In this document: positions 8,206 through 13,771 of the stretch, in pieces | How positions within the stretch are numbered: the stretch's first letter is position 1 | Layout: each line of letters opens with the position of its first letter | Assembly (NCBI GenBank): GCA_964597945.1 | Contig: CAZRAD010000040.1 | Location: 1-18,618, forward strand | DNA length: 18,618 bases | Source: JAPEKQ01 sp964597945 | GTDB lineage: Bacteria; Joyebacterota; Joyebacteria; Joyebacterales; Joyebacteraceae | Direction: 5' to 3' | Position numbers and translations under genes: made by a program | The notes under the pieces: model-generated | What the model was told of the DNA's origin: nothing | Database searches by the model: none | The model's input: only the letters and a program-made list of their open reading frames with translations

Positions 8206-8249
8206 GGCCCGGCTGCTCGGTGGACTTGCCTCCGAGTGAGCGCCGGGCC
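8206..8249. other. Two-tier hairpin between two minus-strand genes
   Basis: GGCCCGGC (8206-8213) pairs with GCCGGGCC (8242-8249), and inside it CTCGG (8216-8220) pairs with CCGAG (8232-8236). It occupies the 115-nt gap after the YfgM-like gene. On the minus strand only a weak T-run follows (CCTTTCCCC). It could be a terminator, an attenuator or part of a small RNA; the sequence does not decide. Confidence 0.45.
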
Positions 8250-8298
8250 GCGTCACCGTGCTATCTATCTTCGCGGTGCGGTGCCGCTGCGCGGTCGC

Positions 8299-8979
8299 TT
8301 ACCTCTTCGTCCCCGCCTCGGCGAGGACCATGCGCGCCTCGGACTCCCACGGCGTGTCCGGGTTTTCGTGGATGAGCGTCTGTGCGATACGCGTCACGGC
8401 TTCCGCATTGCCGGCGGAACGGTGATTCCTCAACGCCGCCGTGAAGTAGCGCGCACGCGATCCGGTTTCGCGGGAAGCATCATCCGCGAGGTCTTCGTAG
8501 ACGGCCGCAGCCTGCGTGAAGTCACGACGCTGCTCGTGGACCGATGCCTTGCCCTCGAGCGCGGTGCGGTCGAGATTGCGATTGCCGGTGTGACGTGCAA
8601 GGTACTCCTCGAAGTGCGCGAGCGCCTGATCGTACTGCCCCATCTGGAAGTCGAGCGACCCGAGATAGCACGTGGCGGCGGCGGCGCTGCGCGTTCCGGG
8701 ATAGCGGTCGATGATCGCCTGGAACTGGTCGGCGGCCTGCGTCTGCATGCCGGCATTCATCGTCTGGGTCGCCGTGGCAAGCTCGCCGGCTGCGACGGTC
8801 TCGGTGGCACGCTGTGAGCGGCCGATCATCATGACAACGACGATCACGACAACGATGGCCAGAACTCCGATGAGGAGCTTGTTGGCGTGCTCCTCGATGA
8901 ATCTGCTCGCTGTTGATGTGGTCTCGATGAATGCGTCGTGCTTGAGCTGCTTCTTGGTGATCCTGGTGCGCTTGCCCAC
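8299..8979 (-). CDS. YfgM-like membrane-anchored TPR protein
   Basis: A 226-residue protein. I chose the GTG at 8979 because GGAGGAG lies about 7 nt upstream and the coding sequence then starts with GKRTRITKKQLKHDAF; the longer frame to 9063 would run across the predicted promoter. Residues 1-34 are charged and cytoplasmic, residues 35-52 form one very hydrophobic membrane helix (LLIGVLAIVVVIVVVMMI), and the rest is extracytoplasmic. Helical TPR pairs are visible, for example AADQFQAIIDRYPGTRSAA, MGQYDQALAHFEEYL and DFTQAAAVYEDLA. This layout matches the YfgM / TPR_21 family. E. coli YfgM is a partner of the SecYEG translocon and the PpiD chaperone. The exact function here is inferred from architecture only. 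Confidence 0.75.
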   Translation of the reverse strand: MGKRTRITKKQLKHDAFIETTSTASRFIEEHANKLLIGVLAIVVVIVVVMMIGRSQRATETVAAGELATATQTMNAGMQTQAADQFQAIIDRYPGTRSAAAATCYLGSLDFQMGQYDQALAHFEEYLARHTGNRNLDRTALEGKASVHEQRRDFTQAAAVYEDLADDASRETGSRARYFTAALRNHRSAGNAEAVTRIAQTLIHENPDTPWESEARMVLAEAGTKR

Positions 8980-9006
8980 CTTGGCTCTCCTCCGGATGTG
9001 ACGTTG

Positions 9007-9025
9007 GGGAGCGTTCGCCGCTCCC
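9007..9025 (-). other. Hairpin in the 5' leader of the YfgM-like gene
   Basis: A perfect 7-bp inverted repeat, GGGAGCG and CGCTCCC, has a 5-nt loop (9014-9018). It lies between the predicted promoter (9054-9082) and the GTG start, about 28 nt upstream of the start. It could stabilise the mRNA or modulate translation. Confidence 0.5.
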
Positions 9026-9053
9026 TCGCATGATTCGATAGCATCAAACCACA

Positions 9054-9082
9054 AGGATAGCACGACGGAGTGCGGGACTCAA
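9054..9082 (-). promoter_or_regulatory. Predicted sigma-70-type promoter of the YfgM-like gene
   Basis: On the minus strand TTGAGT (9082-9077) and TATCCT (9059-9054) are separated by 17 nt. Transcription would start near 9047 and give a leader of about 70 nt to the GTG at 8979. Confidence 0.6.
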
Positions 9083-9120
9083 GGCGCGGGTGGATTCGTG
9101 AAGGCGCGCGTGAACGCAGA

Positions 9121-9148
9121 GAGAGGGGCCTCCGTGGAAGCCCCTCTC
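9121..9148 (-). terminator. Hairpin terminator of the first tail-bearing protein
   Basis: GAGAGGGGC (9121-9129) pairs with GCCCCTCTC (9140-9148), 52 nt downstream of the minus-strand stop at 9201. The bases after it on the minus strand are only mildly T-rich (TCTCTGCG). A very similar hairpin (10101-10125) ends the neighbouring paralogue, so gene and terminator were probably duplicated together. Confidence 0.65.
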
Positions 9149-9200
9149 CCGCATCTGATCTCAGATCTCCATCTGTTCTTCTCGGAACAAGACTCGATGA

Positions 9201-9812
9201 CTACCTGTACAGAGCCTTGATGCCGCCCCACGTGCTCTCCTCGACCGGGCTCGGCTCGCACGGCAGGTAGATCTGACAGGCGTCCGGCGCCGTGATCATG
9301 AGGTCGTCGATGTAGACAATGGCTCCCTCGACCGAGTACGTACGTGCCTCGATGACGAGGCCGTCTCTCGTCCCACCGTCGGAATCAAAGGTCCATGAGT
9401 GCGAGAGCTGCTCCCAGCCGATGCCGGAGCTGTAGGTGCTGCTCCCGCCGGCGCTGCCGGCGTAGGCAAGAATGTCACCGTCGACGTAGTGACCCCAGAT
9501 GCGTCCCGAGGGCGACACGTCGGGTGTGTCGTCGTAGCAGTAGAAGCTGGCCGTGACGACGTCGCCGTCCGTGAGACCGCAGATCCATGCGACGAAGGCC
9601 TGCGGCGTGTTCGACGGGCTTGCGTCCTCGAGCTTGAGCGCGTGCATGCCAGCGTAGACAGGATCCGGAGCGGTCACGTTGGTCGCGATCATCTCACCGT
9701 CGGGGTACATGCCCAGAATCGTCTCGCCGTTCTCCCAGCCGTACAGGACCGTGGTGGCCATGACGGGGACAGCGACGAGGATCATGAGCGCGCAGAGAAC
9801 CAGTCTCTTCAC
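9201..9812 (-). CDS. Secreted protein with WGGIKALYR tail (paralogue A)
   Basis: A 203-residue protein that I cannot assign to a named family. I chose the GTG at 9812 because GGGAGGG precedes it and a signal peptide follows (KRLVLCALMILVAVPVMA, cleaved near MATT). The mature domain opens with LYGWENGETILGMYPDG and is rich in aromatic, Gly, Asp and Ser/Thr residues, including SHSWTFDSDGGTRDGLVIEA and YIDDLMITAP. This resembles a beta-sandwich (jelly-roll, carbohydrate-binding-like) domain. It ends in PVEESTWGGIKALYR. Paralogue B, immediately upstream, shares the WENG..TILG.Y start, the TPQAF and GD(V)V blocks, AYAGSAGG/DYAGSAGG, SHSWTFD and the tail. It has its own promoter and terminator. Cell-surface or extracellular location is inferred from the signal peptide. 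Function is unknown. Confidence 0.75.
   Translation of the reverse strand: MKRLVLCALMILVAVPVMATTVLYGWENGETILGMYPDGEMIATNVTAPDPVYAGMHALKLEDASPSNTPQAFVAWICGLTDGDVVTASFYCYDDTPDVSPSGRIWGHYVDGDILAYAGSAGGSSTYSSGIGWEQLSHSWTFDSDGGTRDGLVIEARTYSVEGAIVYIDDLMITAPDACQIYLPCEPSPVEESTWGGIKALYR
9207..9248 (-). repeat. 42-nt exact repeat, copy 1 (tail codons of paralogue A)
   Basis: Identical base for base to 10167-10208. It encodes PVEESTWGGIKALY in the same frame. The flanking Arg codon and stop differ (AGG TAG here, CGC TAA in the other copy), so identity ends abruptly on both sides. Confidence 0.97.
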
Positions 9813-9995
9813 GTTTCCCTCCCTCGTTGTGGACGGATCCGCGCATGGGCAGACCGTCCTATCCAAGTACTCGCCGGCGCGCGCGCATCTCTCGCAGTCG
9901 CTACGCTCCGGCGTCTCCACCCAGTCGAGGTGTGTGCGCGCTGACGCACCGTGTCCATGCATCCACCATAGACCGTGCATCACCCTCAACATCTG

Positions 9996-10025
9996 AGTAT
10001 ATCGCAGACCCGATGGGTCTGTCAA
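9996..10025 (-). promoter_or_regulatory. Strong promoter of paralogue A with palindrome in the spacer
   Basis: On the minus strand a perfect TTGACA (10025-10020) and TATACT (10001-9996) are 18 nt apart. The spacer carries the inverted repeat AGACCC-N3-GGGTCT (10006-10020), whose outer end overlaps the -35 box by one base. A repressor bound there would block polymerase, so this is a candidate operator. The predicted transcript starts near 9989 and has a leader of about 177 nt before the GTG at 9812. The rest of the 348-nt gap (9813-10160) holds that leader, in which I see no known RNA motif, and the terminator of paralogue B. Confidence 0.75.
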
Positions 10026-10100
10026 GAGGCGTGAGCTGCTGTTCATAATTGTGAATGTAGTTCACGTGTGATGGGCTGCGGGTGTGGCGAGGAGTCGAAA

Positions 10101-10125
10101 GAGGGGCCTCCTCTGGAGGCCCCTC
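10101..10125 (-). terminator. Hairpin terminator of paralogue B
   Basis: A perfect 11-bp stem, GAGGGGCCTCC (10101-10111) and GGAGGCCCCTC (10115-10125), has a TCT loop and lies 35 nt after the stop at 10161. On the minus strand it is followed by TTTCG, a short U-tract. It resembles the hairpin after paralogue A. Confidence 0.75.
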
Positions 10126-10160
10126 TCCCGTGTCTGTTCTCTCAGATCAAGTCTCGAGAA

Positions 10161-10838
10161 TTAGCGGTACAGAGCCTTGATGCCGCCCCACGTGCTCTCC
10201 TCGACCGGCGAGAAGGGCTCAGGGAAATGCACGACAGCGTGGTCCGGGACCGTCACCGTGATGTCATCGATGAAGAAGTCGGTGTGGTCGGGGTCGCTGG
10301 TCGACGGCGTGCTGTAGAGACGCGCGTGGATGTTGAGACCGTCACGCGAGCCCATGTCGGTGTCGAACGTCCAGCTGTGCGAGACCAGATCCCAGCCGAG
10401 ACCGGCCGTGTAGGCGTCGTTGCCACCGGCGCTGCCGGCGTAGTCGTCGATCGTGCCGCCGACTGCCGTGTAGCTACCCCAGATACGAAGCGAGGGGCTG
10501 GCGTCCGGGGTGAGGTCAAAGCCGTAGAACATCGCGTCGACAACGTCACCATCCTGCAGACCGGTGACCCAGCAGAGGAACGCCTGAGGCGTGCTGGAGT
10601 GCGGGTCCTCAGCGACGTGCAGGTAGTACGTGCCGTCAACAGCGCCCGGGCAGGTGTAGTCCGGCAGGGTTGAACCCTGCGCACCAACCTGAACGCCCGA
10701 GACATTCGTATCGCAGCAGAGGTTGCCGTACTGACCCAGGATCGTGCCACCGTTCTCCCAGCTGTAGTTCAGCGTCTGCTGGGCGAACGCGGGCGTCACG
10801 AAGAGCAGGACGATCGCCAGAATAGCTAGCTTCTGCAT
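10161..10838 (-). CDS. Secreted protein with WGGIKALYR tail (paralogue B)
   Basis: A 225-residue secreted protein. I chose the ATG at 10838 because GGAGG precedes it and a signal peptide begins there (MQKLAILAIVLLFVTPAFA, cleaved before QQ). The mature part begins LNYSWENGGTILGQYGN and contains two adjacent cysteines and two more cysteines absent from paralogue A (which has others of its own), so disulfides are possible. The central SPSLRIWGSY, DDYAGSAGGNDAY, VSHSWTFDTDMGSRDGL and FFIDDITVTVPD blocks match paralogue A, with a roughly 20-residue insertion near the N-terminus. The fold looks like a beta-sandwich binding domain. It ends in PVEESTWGGIKALYR. It is preceded by a strong promoter and a long structured leader and followed by its own terminator. 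Function is unknown. Confidence 0.75.
   Translation of the reverse strand: MQKLAILAIVLLFVTPAFAQQTLNYSWENGGTILGQYGNLCCDTNVSGVQVGAQGSTLPDYTCPGAVDGTYYLHVAEDPHSSTPQAFLCWVTGLQDGDVVDAMFYGFDLTPDASPSLRIWGSYTAVGGTIDDYAGSAGGNDAYTAGLGWDLVSHSWTFDTDMGSRDGLNIHARLYSTPSTSDPDHTDFFIDDITVTVPDHAVVHFPEPFSPVEESTWGGIKALYR
10167..10208 (-). repeat. 42-nt exact repeat, copy 2 (tail codons of paralogue B)
   Basis: Identical to 9207-9248 over all 42 bases, encoding PVEESTWGGIKALY. The two copies lie exactly 960 nt apart in the same orientation. Confidence 0.97.
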
Positions 10839-10842
10839 AGTG

Positions 10843-10858
10843 TCCTCCAACGGAGACT
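10843..10858 (-). promoter_or_regulatory. Ribosome-binding site of paralogue B within a small hairpin
   Basis: On the minus strand GTCTCC and GGAGGAC can pair (one bulged base) around the loop GTT, placing the GGAGG Shine-Dalgarno in a stem 4 nt before the ATG at 10838. This could damp translation unless it is opened. The stem is short and the effect is inferred. Confidence 0.4.
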
Positions 10859-10891
10859 GTCTCGCCTCCAGTTGCGGTTCCACCGTCTATC

Positions 10892-10912
10892 GGCATCGAT
10901 CCGTTCGATGCC
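10892..10912 (-). other. Perfect 8-bp hairpin in the leader of paralogue B
   Basis: GGCATCGA (10892-10899) and TCGATGCC (10905-10912) flank a 5-nt loop. It is in the predicted 5' leader, about 55 nt before the start codon. It is one of several stem-loops in this leader and matches no known RNA family that I recognise. Confidence 0.6.
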
Positions 10913-10971
10913 ACTCACAAATCGAACGCATGCACAACCAAAGCAGCTGTCCACAATCCACCGTGTCAGCG

Positions 10972-11058
10972 TCACCTCCTTCAGGTGAATGTACCCCGCC
11001 GCCCGGCGCCCCGGCCGGCGGGAACCACATGTGACTTTCCTGCCTGTCGTTCATTCAC
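10972..11058 (-). promoter_or_regulatory. Structured leader with competing stems, paralogue B
   Basis: Three elements are visible. A hairpin TCACCT/AGGTGA (10972-10977 with 10983-10988) contains a perfect AGGAGGU-like stretch. A GC stem CCCGCCG/CGGCGGG (10995-11001 with 11016-11022) has an inner CCGG/CCGG. A long-range pair GTGAATG/CATTCAC (10985-10991 with 11052-11058) encloses the GC stem. The first and third share bases 10985-10988 and so exclude each other, as in riboswitches or attenuators. I cannot match it to a known riboswitch. The 559-nt gap 10839-11397 otherwise holds the promoter at 11099-11127 and a large hairpin at 11316-11354. I see no gene in it. Confidence 0.4.
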
Positions 11059-11098
11059 GAGACCGGGGGGCCGCAGCCAACCTACTCCAGTCACCTAG

Positions 11099-11127
11099 AT
11101 TGTACCAAACGTCCCGCAGCAGGTCAA
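11099..11127 (-). promoter_or_regulatory. Strong promoter of paralogue B
   Basis: On the minus strand TTGACC (11127-11122) and TACAAT (11104-11099) are separated by exactly 17 nt. Transcription would begin near 11092, leaving an unusually long leader of about 250 nt before the ATG at 10838. Confidence 0.8.
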
Positions 11128-11315
11128 GAAAAATGGGTAATACCTAACAGGGACTCAGGTTAGAAGCGTATCAGCGGACCCATGGGTCTGGATTCTGTGC
11201 AAACATACGCACACGCTCTCCTGACGCCGCTCCCTGTCCCGATTGTTCCTCATGAATCAAGGGAACTCCCCGGGTGAATGCGTCGTCCGGATCCAGCTGG
11301 CCCGCCCCGGACGTG

Positions 11316-11354
11316 CGAACGCCCGGCGGCTCATCGTGAGCTGTCGGGCGTTCG
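11316..11354. terminator. Very stable hairpin downstream of the NrdD-like gene
   Basis: CGAACGCCCG (11316-11325) pairs with CGGGCGTTCG (11345-11354), and GCTCA (11329-11333) with TGAGC (11337-11341), across a 3x3 internal loop and a TCG terminal loop. It lies 43 nt after the minus-strand stop at 11398. No U-tract follows, so it is either an imperfect terminator or a 3'-end-protecting structure. Confidence 0.55.
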
Positions 11355-11397
11355 GGATCCTTCGTGTCGTGTGCGGCGGCGACGCACCAGACGAGGT

Positions 11398-11679
11398 CTA
11401 GACCTTGACTCTGTGACGGTCCTTGAGCTCGCCTGTCTTGCCCTTGTTCCAACCGCTCGTTCGCGAGAAGTAGCCGGTGACCCGCGTGATGTGGTCAACG
11501 TCCTTCCCCTGCGAACAGGCAGCGGCGATCGCTTCGAGACTCTGATTCTCAACGGCCTCGAAAGTGCAATGCGTGAGTGTCTGGAGCCTGTCATTCTTGA
11601 TGAGGACGCCCTTCTCGTCGGTCTGGTAGTCCCAGTCCTCATTGGCGTCCAGCCAGTTCGTCAGCTCCTCCAGCTTCAT
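11398..11679 (-). CDS. Small stand-alone NrdD C-terminal (glycyl-radical-like) protein
   Basis: A 93-residue cytoplasmic protein. Its C-terminal third, ITRVTGYFSRTSGWNKGKTG followed by ELKDRHR, matches the extreme C-terminus of anaerobic ribonucleotide reductase NrdD. In NrdD this segment holds the glycine that carries the protein radical; here the equivalent is Gly69 in VTGYF. The N-terminal 60 residues (LTNWLDANEDWDYQTDEKGVL, then LEAIAAACSQGKDV) do not look like NrdD. The large catalytic barrel and the CXXC zinc site are absent. Small proteins of this kind are commonly annotated as anaerobic ribonucleoside-triphosphate reductase. A spare-part role like that of YfiD for pyruvate formate-lyase is possible but unproven. 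GGGAGG precedes the ATG. It follows the DUF1858 gene by 99 nt, probably in one operon. Confidence 0.7.
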   Translation of the reverse strand: MKLEELTNWLDANEDWDYQTDEKGVLIKNDRLQTLTHCTFEAVENQSLEAIAAACSQGKDVDHITRVTGYFSRTSGWNKGKTGELKDRHRVKV

Positions 11680-11778
11680 GGACCCTCCCGGTCCCCTTCT
11701 ACCGCGCTCTCCGGTCCGCGCCCAGGCTCCGAGGTCGCCGCCTGGCAGGCACCCGCCCGAGCACCACCGGTCCAGCGT

Positions 11779-12027
11779 CTATCTTTCAGGCGCCGCCGAT
11801 GCTTCGCCCGCGCTCTTGGCCGCTTCGACAGCCGCTTCGTTGAGATCGGTCATGAGCGATTCGACGTCAATGCCGTGCGCCTGTGCGCCCTCGGCAACCG
11901 ACTCGAACGCCGCGACGTGACATCCTATGCAGTGCAGTCCATGCTTCAGGAAGACCGGAACCGTCTCCGGATGCTCCTTCACGACAGCGCCGATCGGCAT
12001 GTCCCTCTTGATGATGTCGGAACCCAT
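11779..12027 (-). CDS. DUF1858 redox-disulfide protein
   Basis: An 82-residue cytoplasmic protein with the DUF1858 pattern: IIKRDMPIGAVVKEHPETVPVFLKHGLHCIGCHVAAFESVAEGAQAHGID in shortened view, with the CXXC pair at Cys33 and Cys36. The domain is known as the hybrid-cluster-protein-associated redox disulfide domain and as the N-terminal part of ScdA-type iron-sulfur repair proteins. A thiol-disulfide or metal-related role is inferred. The C-terminus is Ala/Glu-rich and probably disordered. The ATG at 12027 has GGGGAG about 6 nt upstream and a promoter at 12078-12106. It is the first gene of a likely two-gene unit with the NrdD-like protein, which suggests a role under low oxygen. Confidence 0.85.
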   Translation of the reverse strand: MGSDIIKRDMPIGAVVKEHPETVPVFLKHGLHCIGCHVAAFESVAEGAQAHGIDVESLMTDLNEAAVEAAKSAGEASAAPER

Positions 12028-12077
12028 GTCAGCTCCCCAGGATGGTGTGGTTGTCCATGCGAGGATACCCGAACCGC

Positions 12078-12106
12078 ATCGTACCCGAGCGGCTCCGTCA
12101 CTGCAA
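12078..12106 (-). promoter_or_regulatory. Predicted promoter for the DUF1858/NrdD-like unit
   Basis: On the minus strand TTGCAG (12106-12101) and TACGAT (12083-12078) are 17 nt apart, and the ATG at 12027 follows at a normal distance. It sits in the 92-nt gap after the ABC permease gene, in which I see no clear terminator. Confidence 0.6.
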
Positions 12107-12119
12107 GTCGGTTCTGAAT

Positions 12120-13769
12120 CTATCCGGCGAATTCCTCGCGCGCAAGTCGGACCTTGAGTCTCTTTCTGAGAGCCACCTCAGACAGGACGGCGAGCAGGGC
12201 GAGCAGCACGACCGCGATCATCCCCGGCAGCGGGGCATCCCGGATGGTCTCCTTGATGGCCACGAGAGCTCCCATGGCTACACCGAGGAGCATGACGAGG
12301 CCAAGCTGACGCGCCTGTCGGGTCTTCTCGACCGACTGAGACAGCGGCAGATACGGCGAGGCGAGCGAGAGCAGCGAGAACGTCAGGAGTGACAGAAGCA
12401 GTGTCAGGATCAGATAGACGGCGGCGCTGACCGGTGGGATGACGAGCGACAGCAGCACGAAGAGGGCGGCGAAGAACGGAAGGATGTACCTCCAGATGAC
12501 GAGCTTCCGTGCGCCCACGATGATGGCGACCCGGTCGCGGACCGGAGCCGCGTGGAAGATCCAGCTTGCCTTCCACTGGTCGGACTGCGTCATCGCCGTG
12601 GCGAAGAACAGCGTGATGAACACGCAGTAGAACCCGAGCAGCTCCTGGATGGGGAACCCCTCTTCCACCGGGCGCGGCCCGAAGGGGTCAGCGAAGCTCC
12701 TCGTGACGAGACCGAACAGATAGACGGCGAGCGGGAGTCCGAACGCCGGGTAGATCCGCATGCGGAGCTTGCGGTCCCGGTGCATGTAGCGCCCCATGAG
12801 GTCGTAGCCGGCGCGCTCCTCGTCGGTGCGGCACAGCGCCCGTCCGATGAGCCCGAGCCTCGTCGATACGCGGCTCCCGCGTCTGTCCGATGCGATGTTG
12901 GGTGACGTCGCCGCGAGCTCCGCGATGCGGCGCGAGTAGTCGAGCGAGATCAAGCTCAGCGCCAGCGTGATCACCGCGCCCGCGGACCCGAGCGCCATGA
13001 GCAAGAAGATGACATTGTGGGTCCCCGGGTTGCCCGCGGCGAGTTCGACCGTACCCGCGTACCATGCGGGTGGTACGAACCACACCCACCGTCCCTGTGA
13101 TATCTCGAGTGCGACGCCTTCGCGCATCAGCATCCGCGGAACGAGCACGTATCCGAACGTCAGGACGAGCGTCGCAGCGGAGTGAACGTAGGTGATGGCG
13201 CTCGAGAACCGCTGCGAATCGAATGTCCGTATCGCCGTCGAGTATATCAGGACGACGACCGCGGCAGCCGAGACGCAGCCGACGATCGCCAGCAGCGCGT
13301 ATGAGATGGCGAGCGGAACTCCCCCGCCGAAGCGAAGGCCGATCGCGATCGATGCGGGCAGACTGAGCGCCAGCGCGGTCGACCCCACGTAGAAGAACAG
13401 ATTTGCGATCTTGGCCCAGAAGTACGTTCGCGATGAGACCGGACGGTGCGAGAGGATGTCGTGGTCATCGGGGTTCACCACGACCGAGCTGTACTCCATG
13501 ATGACCGTTACCGCGGTCATGAACATCGCCGCCGACAGCGTCAGGAGAGCGAAGGTGAACGGGTCGCTCGTCTTCCAGAGCGAGATGGCCAGGAACGAAC
13601 CGATGATGAGATAGGTCACGAGCATGGAGACCATCGGGGGCATTCCGAGGCGAGTCCGCCCACGTCGCCTTGCAGAGCGCATATCAAGCCGGATCCCCGC
13701 GGCGATGAGAGCGCGAAGCTGCCTCATGTCCACACCGTGCTCGGCCGGCTCCGTTCGGACGTCGCTCAT
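12120..13769 (-). CDS. ABC transporter permease (ABC-2-like exporter)
   Basis: A 549-residue integral membrane protein with about a dozen hydrophobic segments, for example MVSMLVTYLIIGSFLAISL near 46-64 and a cluster after residue 400 (FAALFVLLSLVIPPVSAAV, YLILTLLLSLLTFSLLSLA). The charged middle region (about 290-340, ending GRYMHRDRKLRMRIYPAFG) is cytoplasmic. It begins 2 nt after the stop of an ABC ATPase gene, which makes it the likely membrane partner of an ATP-driven exporter. The large single-chain permease, probably two ABC-2-type halves, resembles exporters of unknown substrate found in many bacteria. The substrate cannot be read from sequence. It is the last gene of the minus-strand operon. 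Confidence 0.8.
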   Translation of the reverse strand: MSDVRTEPAEHGVDMRQLRALIAAGIRLDMRSARRRGRTRLGMPPMVSMLVTYLIIGSFLAISLWKTSDPFTFALLTLSAAMFMTAVTVIMEYSSVVVNPDDHDILSHRPVSSRTYFWAKIANLFFYVGSTALALSLPASIAIGLRFGGGVPLAISYALLAIVGCVSAAAVVVLIYSTAIRTFDSQRFSSAITYVHSAATLVLTFGYVLVPRMLMREGVALEISQGRWVWFVPPAWYAGTVELAAGNPGTHNVIFLLMALGSAGAVITLALSLISLDYSRRIAELAATSPNIASDRRGSRVSTRLGLIGRALCRTDEERAGYDLMGRYMHRDRKLRMRIYPAFGLPLAVYLFGLVTRSFADPFGPRPVEEGFPIQELLGFYCVFITLFFATAMTQSDQWKASWIFHAAPVRDRVAIIVGARKLVIWRYILPFFAALFVLLSLVIPPVSAAVYLILTLLLSLLTFSLLSLASPYLPLSQSVEKTRQARQLGLVMLLGVAMGALVAIKETIRDAPLPGMIAVVLLALLAVLSEVALRKRLKVRLAREEFAG

Positions 13770-13771
13770 CG

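Noticed and set aside
9813..10046. In-frame N-terminal extension of paralogue A to an ATG at 10046
   Set aside because: The extension would run across a near-consensus promoter and bury the signal peptide; the GTG at 9812 has a good ribosome-binding site and begins the signal peptide.
11177..11188. GACCCATGGGTC as a second copy of the paralogue A operator
   Set aside because: Half-site spacing differs (2 against 3 nt) and no gene starts next to it, so chance is as likely; kept only as a remark.
11171..11452. 93-codon minus-strand frame overlapping the NrdD-like gene
   Set aside because: It overlaps the better-supported gene in another frame, has no ribosome-binding site and no recognisable sequence, and contains the large hairpin.
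11916..11931. CIGCH in the DUF1858 protein as a heme-binding site
   Set aside because: The protein has no signal peptide or membrane anchor, and the CXXC pair is the conserved redox-disulfide feature of DUF1858; covalent heme attachment occurs outside the cytoplasm.
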